From assembly GCA_026708965.1 (NCBI GenBank), contig JAPOTY010000009.1:1-64000 (forward strand): DNA of 64,000 nucleotides. Reading direction: 5' to 3'. The position numbers and the translations under genes were made by a program. Position 1 is the stretch's first letter. Each line of letters starts with the position of its first letter. This document shows, in pieces, positions 34,353 through 43,383 of this stretch. This DNA is from Gammaproteobacteria bacterium. GTDB taxonomy: Bacteria > Pseudomonadota > Gammaproteobacteria > Steroidobacterales > Foliamicaceae. The notes beneath the pieces are model-generated. The model worked only from the letters and a program-made list of their open reading frames with translations. It had not been told where the DNA came from and made no database searches.

Positions 34353-35599
34353 GCGGCCCGCGACTCCAGCGCCAGCTCGCGCTCCAGCACCTTGGGATTG
34401 TCTTTCCAGCGCTCCAGCCATTCCTTCGCCACCTCGCCCGGAAACAGATCCTCGATGCCGTCGCGCAGCGCCTCGACGATATCCCTCGCCAGTCGTTCCG
34501 GCGCCAGCTTGGGAGGCGGCAGGGGCTGGTTCCATTCCTCGTCGATGGGTCCGGGGAACACGTTCACGACCCGGATCCCCGCATCCTGCATTTCCGCGCG
34601 CAGGCATTGCGACAGCGATAGCGCCGCGGCCTTGGAGGCCGAATAGGTGCCCTGCGGCGGATAGTTGCTTAGCGCGTAAACGCTCAGCACGTTGATCCAG
34701 GCCGTGGCCGAAGCGCCGCCGTCGGCGCCGCGGGCGCGCATCGCCGGGCCGAAGGCCTGGGCCAAGCGCAGAAGGCCCAAGTAGTTCACTTCCATTTCCC
34801 GCCGGGCCTGTTCCGCCCCGCCGCTGCCGGCTATGCCCTGGGTCCGGTGCACCTCGGCATTGTTGATAAGAATATCCACCCGGCCGCCAAGCTCGGCGCC
34901 GATGCGCTTGATGCCGCGCTCGTCGGTCAGGTCCAGCGGAATGACGGTCACCTGCGGCAGCTTGCCGATGGCATCCTGGCCGGCATAGCGCTTCCACGGT
35001 TCGGCCAGACCCGCCCAGATCACAGCCGCGCCGGCCGCCGCCAGCTCTCGCACCAGCGCTTGACCGACCTGGCTTTTGCCGTCGGTCACCAGCACTTTGC
35101 GGTGCTCGGGGCCGCAAGAAAATTCGCCGTGGCGTGGATCCGCGCTCATGTCTCCCAATTCATCCTCGGGCAGCGCCACCAGAACGCCTTGCCCCGCCTT
35201 GTCCAGTTTAGCCGTAACCCGCACGGCGGCGGGCGGCGGCGGGCAATCGCGATGCAAATGCGCCACCGCCACCGGCCCTTCCTCAAGCCGCAGCAATCCC
35301 AGCCGCCAAGGCAGGCGCTCGCGATAGAAAGGATCGTTGCTGTGGCGCAAGGTGGTATGCGCCAGCAGCTCGCCGCGGCCCGACATCGGCGTCCAGAGCA
35401 GTGCTTCGGAAAGACAGGCCCGGCAACTGTCCGCCGGCGGGTATTGCACATGCCCGCAATTCTCGCAGCGCTGCAAGGCAAACAAGCCCTCGGCGGCGCG
35501 CGCGGTGAAGCCCAGCGCCGCGCGGCTGCGCGGCATCGGCGGCGTGAGCGGCTGCCGCGTCCGCAGAATGGGATTCTTGAGCGGAGGCTTAGCCCTCAT
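34349..35599 (-). CDS. DUF35 (zinc ribbon/OB-fold)-SDR fusion protein
   Basis: A protein of 416 aa. The N-terminal part (about 20-145) is a DUF35 domain with zinc ribbon Cys45, Cys48, Cys59, Cys62 (CENCGHVQYPPADSCRAC) and an OB fold (GRGELLAHTTLRHS). The C-terminal part (about 165-400) is an SDR domain with a YSASKAA active site, but its nucleotide loop reads VTDGKSQVG, where the first glycine of TGxxxGxG is Asp173, and NNAG is NNAE. DUF35 proteins partner thiolase-fold enzymes in thiolysis or aldol reactions. The thiolase-like gene is next upstream, beyond a repeat. It is probably the acyl-CoA-binding partner subunit. Whether the SDR half is active is doubtful. Confidence 0.8.
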   Translation of the reverse strand: MRAKPPLKNPILRTRQPLTPPMPRSRAALGFTARAAEGLFALQRCENCGHVQYPPADSCRACLSEALLWTPMSGRGELLAHTTLRHSNDPFYRERLPWRLGLLRLEEGPVAVAHLHRDCPPPPAAVRVTAKLDKAGQGVLVALPEDELGDMSADPRHGEFSCGPEHRKVLVTDGKSQVGQALVRELAAAGAAVIWAGLAEPWKRYAGQDAIGKLPQVTVIPLDLTDERGIKRIGAELGGRVDILINNAEVHRTQGIAGSGGAEQARREMEVNYLGLLRLAQAFGPAMRARGADGGASATAWINVLSVYALSNYPPQGTYSASKAAALSLSQCLRAEMQDAGIRVVNVFPGPIDEEWNQPLPPPKLAPERLARDIVEALRDGIEDLFPGEVAKEWLERWKDNPKVLERELALESRAA

Positions 35600-35656
35600 C
35601 TCGCACCAAGCCCAAGCCGCTGGTTGCCTTCGCCTGATTCGGAGCGTGCTTCCCTC

Positions 35657-35915
35657 GCCCTTTCTCCGCCCCTTCCCCGCAGGAGACGCATGCTGCTTCG
35701 AGTCCGCCTCTTTGCGCGTTCTCCTCTCGCGGGAGGCGCCATCCCTAGCTTGGTTCCGCTCTGCGCGCCAAGCCATTGGCGCGCAGTGGCTCCAACACTC
35801 CCGCGAGAGGAGAACGCGCAAAGAGGCTTCGGCTGGCGCAGCCCCTGAGGATCGGCATCCTGCCTCCGAGACTCCCGGGAGGAAGGGGCACAAACAGGCG
35901 GGATCGAAGCGGATG
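35657..35915 (+). repeat. Composite repeat: family B copy 2 nested in a family A element
   Basis: A perfect 29-bp inverted repeat (35707-35735 against 35798-35826) carries the same inner 11-bp palindrome (ctgcgcgccaa / ttggcgcgcag) as the copy at 4.6 kb. To its left (35657-35692) is an almost exact left half of family A. To its right (about 35850-35915) are decayed sequences shared with the right parts of the other elements. The arms differ in sequence from those at 4.6 kb but stay complementary, so pairing has been kept while sequence drifted. Confidence 0.75.
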
Positions 35916-35924
35916 AACGAATGC

Positions 35925-37088
35925 TCATGGGCGGGCTAGGACGGCGGCCGCGCTGCATAGGCCGCGATCGTAGTTGATCATGCCGAAACCGGATACTGCG
36001 CCATGCGCGGCGTCGGCCACCTGCCGGCCCAGCGGGCGGCGCAGCAGCTGGCGCAGCGCCTCCACCAGCCCCAGGAATCCGCCGGCGGCGCCCGCCTGCC
36101 CCATCGATAACTGGCCGCCGCAGGTATTCAGCGGGCAGTCGCCGTCGAAAGCAAACTCATGCTCGCGGATGAACGCCGCGCCTTCGCCGGACGGGCAGAA
36201 TCCGAGCTCCTCGATCTGCATCAGCGTAATCACCGGATAGTCGTCGTAGGCTTGGAAGAAATCCATATCGCCCGGGCCCACTCCGGCCTGCGCCCAAAGC
36301 TCGTCGCGGTCCAGCGCCCAGCCCCCGCGCATCTGCACCGGATCGTCGGGAAACGCGTTGTGCCGTTCGATCGCGCCCAGCAGCCGCACGGAATCCAGCC
36401 CCAAGGCCGCAGCGCGCTCCGCCGTCATCACCAAGCAGCCGTCCGCCCCCGCGCACGGCATGACGCAATCGAACAAGCGCAGCGGCTCGGCAATGACCCG
36501 GGCGCCCAAGTACGCGTCCAGATCGAGCGGCTTGCGCAGCAGCGCGTGCGGATTATCCATGGCATTGCGGCGCTGGGCCACGCACAGCTTGCCGAAATCC
36601 TCCCGCCGGATGCCGTATTGCCGCATCCACCAGTCGGTGATGAAGGCGAAGCTAGCGTTGGGGCCGCCCGATCCGTACGGATACACGGCATCCTGGGCGA
36701 AGCGGCTGAAAGTCGATAGGGTGCGGCGGAACGTATCGACGTGATTGGTGTCGCCGGCGATGCAGGCAATGATCTCGGCATCGCCGGCCTGCACCGCGCG
36801 GGCGGCCCGCCGCAGGCAAACCACGCCGGAAGCGCCGCCCATGGGCACGTGGTCCAGCCAGCGCAGCGTTATTCCCAGGTGCTGCGTAAGGCCCACGGCG
36901 GTGTCCGGGCCGAGCGTGAAGCTGGATATCCCCAAGCCGTCGATATCATCCTTGCCGAGGCCGGTATCCTTCAGCAGCGCCGCCAGCGCCCGGGCGATCC
37001 ACCAGTGCGCGTCGCGGGTCGAATAGCGCCGGTACGGAACCGTCACCGGCGCGGCCAGCGCAACATCCTCGTAGCTGGCGCGGCTCAT
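35925..37088 (-). CDS. Thiolase-fold protein without thiolase catalytic residues (possible Ltp2-type aldolase)
   Basis: A protein of 387 aa of the SCP2-thiolase/lipid-transfer type (YRRYSTRDAHWW, DDIDGLGISSF, YPYGSGGPNASFAF). The nucleophile segment reads PMGGASGVV, with Gly85 where thiolases have Cys. The usual GHPxGA histidine is GQAGAA, and the CxGGG cysteine segment is VSGFGMINYDRG. Tyrosines stand at FQAYDDYP (Tyr281, Tyr284) and NYDRG. In the steroid side-chain enzyme Ltp2, a thiolase-fold protein works as a retro-aldolase with tyrosines and a DUF35 partner. A DUF35 protein is encoded next here. A C-C cleaving aldolase is therefore more likely than a thiolase (inference). Confidence 0.75.
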   Translation of the reverse strand: MSRASYEDVALAAPVTVPYRRYSTRDAHWWIARALAALLKDTGLGKDDIDGLGISSFTLGPDTAVGLTQHLGITLRWLDHVPMGGASGVVCLRRAARAVQAGDAEIIACIAGDTNHVDTFRRTLSTFSRFAQDAVYPYGSGGPNASFAFITDWWMRQYGIRREDFGKLCVAQRRNAMDNPHALLRKPLDLDAYLGARVIAEPLRLFDCVMPCAGADGCLVMTAERAAALGLDSVRLLGAIERHNAFPDDPVQMRGGWALDRDELWAQAGVGPGDMDFFQAYDDYPVITLMQIEELGFCPSGEGAAFIREHEFAFDGDCPLNTCGGQLSMGQAGAAGGFLGLVEALRQLLRRPLGRQVADAAHGAVSGFGMINYDRGLCSAAAVLARP

Positions 37089-37131
37089 GGCGCTCCAGGA
37101 AGGCGGGGCGCCCTCTTTCCCGGCAAGGCGT

Positions 37132-38784
37132 TCATGCTGCTTGCGACGGCAAAGGACGTTTCAGCCGGCGCGTATCGAGGCAGCCGGCGCGGTCCAGCAG
37201 CTGCGCGGCCAGCGACTTGAGCGCCGCGCGATCGAGCTTCTCCGTTGCAGTGCGGGGCAAGGCCTCCACGAAAGCGACATAGCCGGGCGCTTTGAAGTAG
37301 GCGAGCCGCTTGAGGCAAGCACGCACAAGGCCCTCCGCCAGCGATTGCGAATCGGCGGACTCCGCGCTCCCGGGCTTCAACCGGATGCAGGCAAATACCT
37401 CGTCCCCGCGGATTTCGTCGGGCACGGCCGCAACGCCGGCCTCGGCGACAGCGACATGCTCGGCCAACACCCCTTCAACCTCCACGGCGGCGATATTCTC
37501 GCCGCTGCGCCGGATCATGTTGCTCTTGCGGTCGATGAAGCGCATGTCGCCTTCAGCGTCGCGCGCCACGATATCGCCGCTGCGGAACCAGCCGCCATCC
37601 CAGGCGGCGGCGGTGGCCGCCGCATCCCTGAAGTAGCCTGAGAAAAAGCCCTGCCGGGGGTCGCTGCCGGCGTGGCGGACCCACAACTCGCCCGGCTGAT
37701 CGGCCTTCGCGTCGTTCGCCTGGCGATCGACGATCCGCACCTCCACCGCCGGCGATGGCCGTCCGAAGCAGGCGGAACCCCGCTTGCGAGGCTCGTGGTT
37801 GGCGATGATCGCGGCGCCGGCGCCGGTCTCGGTCATCGCCCAGGCCTCCACCAGCGGAAACCCGAAACGCTCCTCGAACAGCGCATGCTGGCGACTGCCC
37901 GCGCCGGCGCCGAACCCGAAACGCAGGCGGTGGCGACGCTCGGCCGGGTCTTCCTCCAGCTTGAGCAGGATCGCCGGCATCACGCCCAGATAGTGAGCGA
38001 TGGTGGCTTCCGACTCGCTCACTTCCCGCCACCAGCTTCGCGGATGAAACCGGTCCAGCGGCACGATGCAACCGCCGTTGACCAGCATCGCCATGGTGGA
38101 GCAGGCCATGGCGTTCATATGGTGCATGGGCAGCGGCGTGATCAGGAAATCTCCTGTTTCATCCAGCGCGCACAAGCCGCCGAGCGCGGCGTACCATTCG
38201 CCCATCATGGTGAAATAGCGGTTGCTGAGCATGCAGCCCTTGGGCCGGCCTGTGGTGCCCGAGGTGTAGAGGAGCGCGCATTCCCGATCGGCGGCCCCCT
38301 CAGGCTGCCGATCGGCCCCGGGCCGCGACCGCAGTTCGGGCAACGCCTCGCCCGGCGCGCGCACCGGCACATCCAGCCCCTCCGCCTGCACCACCTCGCG
38401 CAGTTCGGGCACCCGTTCCGGCAGAGCAATCACCAGCCGCGCTTCGCTGTGCGCCAGCGCATAGCCAAGCTCCGCCGAGCGCCAAGCCGGATTCAGCGGC
38501 ACCGCCGATACGCCCAGCGCATTCAGCGCCAACCAGTGCAGGAACATCTCCGGGCGGTTCTCCAGCAGCAACGCCACGCGCTGCGGAGCCCCTCCGGCGA
38601 GCGCCTCGAATTGGCCGATCAAGGACTGCGCGCGGCCCCAAGCCTGGGTGTAGCTCAAGTCGCCCGCCTCGATGCCCGCGCGCTCAGCCGTGTCCCGCGT
38701 AATGCGGAGAAACGGCTTGCCGCCATGCCGCCGCGCCGCATCCTCCAGCATGCGCGCCACGGTGCCGGAGGCGGCGGCGCTCAC
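37132..38784 (-). CDS. Acyl-CoA synthetase (AMP-forming)
   Basis: A protein of 550 aa of the ANL superfamily: P-loop-like LLYTSGTTGRPKGCML, EAWAMTETGAGA, the hinge GDMRFIDRKSNMIRRSGENIAAVEVEG, and the C-terminal adenylation lysine in PRTATEKLDR. It resembles the crotonobetaine/carnitine-CoA ligase group, but the acid cannot be told. It starts at GTG, overlapping the dioxygenase beta stop. It probably activates a carboxylic acid made or used by the dioxygenase pathway, giving the CoA ester for the thiolase-fold/DUF35 pair. Confidence 0.87.
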   Translation of the reverse strand: MSAAASGTVARMLEDAARRHGGKPFLRITRDTAERAGIEAGDLSYTQAWGRAQSLIGQFEALAGGAPQRVALLLENRPEMFLHWLALNALGVSAVPLNPAWRSAELGYALAHSEARLVIALPERVPELREVVQAEGLDVPVRAPGEALPELRSRPGADRQPEGAADRECALLYTSGTTGRPKGCMLSNRYFTMMGEWYAALGGLCALDETGDFLITPLPMHHMNAMACSTMAMLVNGGCIVPLDRFHPRSWWREVSESEATIAHYLGVMPAILLKLEEDPAERRHRLRFGFGAGAGSRQHALFEERFGFPLVEAWAMTETGAGAAIIANHEPRKRGSACFGRPSPAVEVRIVDRQANDAKADQPGELWVRHAGSDPRQGFFSGYFRDAAATAAAWDGGWFRSGDIVARDAEGDMRFIDRKSNMIRRSGENIAAVEVEGVLAEHVAVAEAGVAAVPDEIRGDEVFACIRLKPGSAESADSQSLAEGLVRACLKRLAYFKAPGYVAFVEALPRTATEKLDRAALKSLAAQLLDRAGCLDTRRLKRPLPSQAA

Positions 38785-39266
38785 AAAAAGAGCTGTATGG
38801 ACGGCAGCGCCGCGTCGCGATTCAGCAGCTCGATGCGCTTGACAGCGATCTTCAAGCGCCCATCCTCCCGACGCAGATCATGGTGCGCGACACCGCCAAG
38901 AACGAACTGCTCGTCCAGCCGCGTCTCAAGATAGACGAAGGGGGTGCGCAACGCATACTCGCCGACCTCGTCGTCGCGCTCCACCACCTCCGGTTGCTGC
39001 AGCACGTGCTGGCAGAAGCTCGGCTGCTGCTGCGAATGCGACAGCGGGTCCTTGAGCCGCTCGATGCGCACCTTGAGCAGGAACCTGTCCTCGCAGAACA
39101 ACGACGTGTGGCTATGCGGATCGGTCTGCCCCCGCGCCAGCGGCATCCAGTACAACGCATCCTCCGCGAACAGCTCGTACCACTCATCCAACCGCTTCTC
39201 ATCGATCAGCCGCGCCTCGCGCCGCACGAACCGCGCCAACGCCTTCTTCCCCGGTCTCTTACTCAT
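38781..39266 (-). CDS. Aromatic-ring-hydroxylating dioxygenase beta subunit
   Basis: A protein of 161 aa of the NTF2-like/SnoaL fold: ARFVRREARLIDEKRLDEWYELFAEDALYWMP at 10-41 is the family start, and VRIERLKDPLSHSQ follows. It is the structural partner of the Rieske alpha subunit, which ends seven bases upstream. The ATG at 39266 (MSKRPGKKAL) is chosen, because longer frames run into the alpha gene. Confidence 0.85.
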   Translation of the reverse strand: MSKRPGKKALARFVRREARLIDEKRLDEWYELFAEDALYWMPLARGQTDPHSHTSLFCEDRFLLKVRIERLKDPLSHSQQQPSFCQHVLQQPEVVERDDEVGEYALRTPFVYLETRLDEQFVLGGVAHHDLRREDGRLKIAVKRIELLNRDAALPSIQLFL

Positions 39267-39273
39267 TGCGGAA

Positions 39274-40611
39274 TCACGCAGCGCCCGCCTCTTCGCCGCG
39301 GGGGAGCATGTGTTTGAGCCAGGCGCGGAATTGCCCGCGCATGGAAACTTCGCTGGTGCCGTTGTACACGCCGGCGATGGCGTCCCGCTCCGCAGGATCA
39401 TAGTTGCGGTGCAGGCTCACCCACTCATTGCCATGGGCATGCAGCCCCTTCTGAATCTCGCTGTAGCAATGCAGATCATCATGCCCAACCACCGAAGTGG
39501 GCGCATTGATCAGCCGCGAGTAAGTCATCGTGCGCTTGAGCAACTCCTCCGGCGCGCCCGCCAGGCGGAACGTCCAGCTCTCCAGCACCGTCCTGTCCGC
39601 CGCCAGCGGCCGCGCCACGCGGATCGCCTGAATCGCGCCCTTGATCGTAAGGCTGGGGAAATACACCGTGTTATGGCGGTTTTCGCTCAGGATCGCATGC
39701 GCCCGCTCCTCGCCATAAGCCTCGATCATCCGCCGCTCGTATTCCGGCTCCGCCGAGTACTTCGAGTGAATCGAGAAATTCACGCCCGTATAGGAGTGGC
39801 CGTTCTCGTAAATCCTCACGCCCATCTTGTCGAAGAAGCCATAGTCGCTAACAAACGGGGCAAATTGCTGCACCACCATCGGCGGCGTCCCGCCAACGCC
39901 CTCCTGCTCCCACAGCCGCTTGGCCACGCCCGCCGAGGACTGGTGGGCCACCATCGGGTGCATGGCATCGTTCAGATTCTCCACAAACATCTTCCAGTTG
40001 CAGTTGTGGTCGTAGCGCAGCGCGCCGCCGGCGATCTCCAGCCGACCCTCCGGCGAACGGTCGGCCATATTGTCGATGGAGCTCAGGGAATCGCCGAAAT
40101 AGTCGTGGAAATCCGGCCCCTCGTTGCTCAGCCGAACGAAAACAAAGCCCCGGTGGATAGCCACGTTGGGCACGGGCGCCAGTCCCTGCCAATGGGCCGA
40201 TTCGGAAATGCCTGTATCGCGGTAGCCGCCCTTCAGCGGCACCGTCCTGAGGCCGCCGTCCAAGCGGTAGGTCCAGCCATGGTACGGGCAGCGCAACGAG
40301 CTGCCGCAGTTTCCCTCCACCGCGCTCACCACCCGGGTGCCCTTGTGCGCGCAGCGATTCAGGAAAACCCGCACCTCGCCGTCGCGGCCGCGCAGCATCA
40401 GCAGCGGCGAACCGGCGATATCCGCAGTATAGAAATCGCCCGGCTTCGGAACCTGGCTGTCGTGGCCCATATAGATCCAAGCGTTGCGCCACAAGCGCTC
40501 CTGCTCCATTTCGTAGAGCTCCTCGGAAATATAGAGATCACGATGCACGGCATCGGCGCGCACCAGCGCCCGCAGCGCCTCGGGATTGCTGGCGTATGAA
40601 CTGCCCGTCAT
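39274..40611 (-). CDS. Rieske aromatic-ring-hydroxylating dioxygenase alpha subunit
   Basis: A protein of 445 aa from the chosen ATG. The Rieske [2Fe-2S] ligands are in NRCAHKGTRV and CPYHGWTYRLDGG. The mononuclear iron site is ENLNDAMHPMVAHQ, with the bridging Asp and two His. It needs an electron-transfer ferredoxin and reductase, which are not encoded nearby. The longer frame from 40656 begins inside a repeat, so MTGSSYASNPEAL is preferred. It is the first gene of the operon running to the cyclase, and is divergent from the serine-hydrolase triplet. The substrate is probably an aromatic or benzoate-like acid. Confidence 0.88.
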   Translation of the reverse strand: MTGSSYASNPEALRALVRADAVHRDLYISEELYEMEQERLWRNAWIYMGHDSQVPKPGDFYTADIAGSPLLMLRGRDGEVRVFLNRCAHKGTRVVSAVEGNCGSSLRCPYHGWTYRLDGGLRTVPLKGGYRDTGISESAHWQGLAPVPNVAIHRGFVFVRLSNEGPDFHDYFGDSLSSIDNMADRSPEGRLEIAGGALRYDHNCNWKMFVENLNDAMHPMVAHQSSAGVAKRLWEQEGVGGTPPMVVQQFAPFVSDYGFFDKMGVRIYENGHSYTGVNFSIHSKYSAEPEYERRMIEAYGEERAHAILSENRHNTVYFPSLTIKGAIQAIRVARPLAADRTVLESWTFRLAGAPEELLKRTMTYSRLINAPTSVVGHDDLHCYSEIQKGLHAHGNEWVSLHRNYDPAERDAIAGVYNGTSEVSMRGQFRAWLKHMLPRGEEAGAA

Positions 40612-40650
40612 CGTCTCTCGCAAATTCGCCCAGTCAGCAGATTTTAGCCC

Positions 40651-40775
40651 CGGCATCCTTGCCTATCTTCTGGGCGCTTCGATGCCGCTGGTTTGTGCGT
40701 TTTCCTCTCGCGGGAGGCGCCATCCTTGGCTCGGTTCCGCCATCTTGGCTCCAACGGTCCCGCGAAAGAAGCGCG
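40651..40775 (+). repeat. Decayed family B repeat, copy 3
   Basis: The left half is well kept: cggcatcc, a cttcgatgccg segment as in the 4.6-kb copy, then ttttcctctcgcgggag and cgccatccttggctcggttccg. The inner palindrome is lost, and the right arm (tcccgcgaaagaagcgcg) is degenerate. It lies between the divergent Rieske and hydrolase genes, so it is a solo, eroding copy. Confidence 0.65.
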
Positions 40776-40845
40776 GAGGCGGGTTTCGACTTCGATGGCT
40801 TGGCAAACTATGATTACGGCTTTGGTTGGGCCGAAAGGCGGGTTC

Positions 40846-42045
40846 GTGAAAAAATTGCTGCGCATCTTAGGATTGACCGTGGCCTGGGCGGCGGGCGGAG
40901 TCGCGGGCTTGGTCCTGCTGGTCGCGGGCGGCTTCCTCGTTGCCAAGCCCACCGAAACCCTCCGGCTCTTCGGCCTGTTTGCCGGCCAGCGGCCCGGCTA
41001 TATGCAACGGGTGCCGGGAACGCCGGAGCAGCCGCTCCCCAAGGCATCGATCGGCGACCGCGCCCTGACCGCCGAAAGCCTCCAGGCGGCCTTGGACTAC
41101 GGTGCCGAAACCCGGTCCGACGCGCTGATCGTCTGGCGCGGCGGTCGCATCCAGCTTGAGCATTACTACGAAGGCGCCAGCGAAACCACGCTCACCTCAA
41201 CCCAATCCATGCACAAGTCGGTCCTCGCCCTGCTGGTGGGCGTGGCGATTGCCGAGGGGCATATCGGATCGGCTGACGACCCCGTCAGCCTTTACCTGCC
41301 CGAATGGTCCGGCGACGGGCGCGCCGCCATCACGATTCGCCAGGCGCTCTGGCAAAGCAGCGGAATCGATTTCCCCTCCTTCGCCTTCGGCGGCCTAGGA
41401 CCGATGATGGGCTTGCTGATCGGCCAGAACATGCATCCGATCACCTTCGAGCAACAGGCGGTGGAGCCGCCGACCACAAGTTTCGAGTACAACAGCATCA
41501 ACCCGCTGGTGCTGGGCCTGGTTATCGAGAACGCGACAGGCCGGCCCTATGCCGAGTACCTTTCCGAGGCGCTCTGGAAGCCTCTGGGCGCCGGCGACGC
41601 CTGGGTGCAGATGGACAGCGAGGGCGGCATGGCCCGCAGCTATTGCTGCCTCGATATCCCGGCGCGCGGCTGGCTGCGGCTGGGCCTGCTGCACCTCGAA
41701 AACGGCATCGCCAACGACCGGCGGATTGTCCCCGAGGAGTGGATGGACGCGGTCCGCACTCCGGCCCCCACCAACCCGAATTACGGCTTTCTGACTTGGC
41801 TGGGCAACGAGCATGTCCAACAGCGCACCTATAACTCCAGGACTGCGACCGGGGTTTACCACTCGGAACCATTCGCCGCCGATGACGTGACCTATTTCGA
41901 CGGATTCGGCGGACAGCGCGTCTATATCATTCCGAGCGCCGACATGGTGATCGTGCGCACCGGCGCGATTGCAACCGATTGGGACGATGCGCGCCTTCCC
42001 AATCTGTTGCTGGCGGGCCTGAGGCAAAAGGGAGCGGGGCGATGA
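40846..42045 (+). CDS. Beta-lactamase-fold serine hydrolase 1
   Basis: A protein of 399 aa. GTG start VKKLLRILGLTVAWAAGG, preceded by aaaggcggg, leads into a hydrophobic membrane anchor or signal (residues 5-32). The nucleophile is Ser121 in QSMHKSVL (SxxK with Lys124), and the second motif region is FEYNSINP (Tyr215). It is of the class C/NylB esterase group. It is likely exported to the periplasm, where it could cleave esters, amides or peptides. It is the first of three tandem paralogues and overlaps the second by ATGA. Confidence 0.82.
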   Translation: MKKLLRILGLTVAWAAGGVAGLVLLVAGGFLVAKPTETLRLFGLFAGQRPGYMQRVPGTPEQPLPKASIGDRALTAESLQAALDYGAETRSDALIVWRGGRIQLEHYYEGASETTLTSTQSMHKSVLALLVGVAIAEGHIGSADDPVSLYLPEWSGDGRAAITIRQALWQSSGIDFPSFAFGGLGPMMGLLIGQNMHPITFEQQAVEPPTTSFEYNSINPLVLGLVIENATGRPYAEYLSEALWKPLGAGDAWVQMDSEGGMARSYCCLDIPARGWLRLGLLHLENGIANDRRIVPEEWMDAVRTPAPTNPNYGFLTWLGNEHVQQRTYNSRTATGVYHSEPFAADDVTYFDGFGGQRVYIIPSADMVIVRTGAIATDWDDARLPNLLLAGLRQKGAGR

Positions 42046-43361
42046 AGATCAGGGTTGTGCCTCGTAATTTGAGACTGCGGCTGGCCGCGGCGATGCTGCT
42101 GGCGGCGGGCTTGACGCTCGCCGAGGAGCAGCCGGACACGCGGATGACGCCCGAGGAAATCCAGGCGAAAGTTGATTGGGTCAACGAAGCGGAGTCCGGG
42201 GATTTTCAGTTCTGGCGGCGCTGGCGCGACCGGCCGGACGCGGCCGCTTTTCGCCAGCCGCAAACCTGGTACAACCCCATGATCTTGGTGGAAGGGGGCG
42301 TTTCGCAGCCCTTTTTCCCTGCCGCCGCCGCGAACGAACCGGCCACCATCGATCCCGCGGCCATCGCCGCCGCTTCAGGCTATGCCATGGAGCGCGAGAC
42401 CCAGGCCTTCATGGTTTACCACCGGGGCAAGATCCGCCATGCGGCGTTCATGCCCGGTTACCACGAGGCCTCCGCCATCAGCTCGCATTCCTGGGTCAAG
42501 ACCCTGCACGGCATATTGGCCGGGTTCGCGCTGGCCGACGGCGATATCGAAAGCCTTGACGACCCCGTGGAGAAGTACATCCATGAATGGGGCGGCGATG
42601 CGCGCGGCAGAATCACCGTTCGCCAAGTGCTGCACAATACCACCGGCTTGGAGCTGCCCTTCGGCGATTTCAGCCAGGCCCCCCAGCCCTACTCGAAAGG
42701 CATCCAGCTCGTGGAAGGCTCCGATATCAATGCCACCGTGCTGTCATTCGAGCTGGCCGAGGAGCCGGGCGCGTCCTTTGCCCACAACAATCCCAACACG
42801 CAGCTTGCGGGCATGATCCTGCAGCGGGCGACCGGGCAAAACTTTGCCCGCTATCTTTCGGAAAAGCTGTGGCGGCCGATGGGCGGCCAAGGCGGCGCCA
42901 TGCGTCTGGACGGCTTTGAAGGCAATGTCATCTCGTACTGCTGCTTTCTCTCGGCGCCTGCGGATTGGATGCGCGTGGCGCACCTGCTGATGAATGACGG
43001 GAGGCTGCCTGACGGCGCCCGGCTGCTGCCGGAAGGCTGGGTGGACGAGATGCTCGCCGGCTCGGCCGCCAATCCGAATTACGGATTTCAGATCTGGACC
43101 GACGCGGTGCATATGGAGCGGCGGCCCTACTTCCCCGGCCTGCCGCCTGAATTCGCCAACCACCATTCCGAGCCATTCGCTGCGGACGACCTGTTCTATC
43201 TCGACGGCGGCGGCAAGGTGCGCGTATGGATCAGCCCGGGGCTCGACCTGATCGTGCTGCGGATGGGCTATCCGCCGCCGCCCGGCAAGGGCTTCGACGA
43301 GGCCTTTATCCCCAACACGATCATCCGCGGCATTCTCGGCGCTGCGGACATCCCCGAATAA
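42042..43361 (+). CDS. Beta-lactamase-fold serine hydrolase 2
   Basis: A protein of 439 aa with a cleavable-looking signal (KIRVVPRNLRLRLAAAML, cut near TLAEE). The nucleophile is Ser150 in HSWVKTLHG (Lys153). The second motif is FAHNNPNTQLAG, with His248 where family members usually have Tyr. HSEPFAADDLFYLDGGGK matches the C-terminal region of copies 1 and 3. It starts within the stop of copy 1, and 22 bases separate it from copy 3. Periplasmic; substrate unknown. Confidence 0.82.
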   Translation: MKIRVVPRNLRLRLAAAMLLAAGLTLAEEQPDTRMTPEEIQAKVDWVNEAESGDFQFWRRWRDRPDAAAFRQPQTWYNPMILVEGGVSQPFFPAAAANEPATIDPAAIAAASGYAMERETQAFMVYHRGKIRHAAFMPGYHEASAISSHSWVKTLHGILAGFALADGDIESLDDPVEKYIHEWGGDARGRITVRQVLHNTTGLELPFGDFSQAPQPYSKGIQLVEGSDINATVLSFELAEEPGASFAHNNPNTQLAGMILQRATGQNFARYLSEKLWRPMGGQGGAMRLDGFEGNVISYCCFLSAPADWMRVAHLLMNDGRLPDGARLLPEGWVDEMLAGSAANPNYGFQIWTDAVHMERRPYFPGLPPEFANHHSEPFAADDLFYLDGGGKVRVWISPGLDLIVLRMGYPPPPGKGFDEAFIPNTIIRGILGAADIPE

Positions 43362-43383
43362 GGGCAAGACCCGGGTAGAGACC

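Noticed and set aside
38944-40599. A 551-codon open frame opposite the dioxygenase genes
   Set aside because: Antisense to Rieske alpha and beta genes with intact metal sites; no family features.
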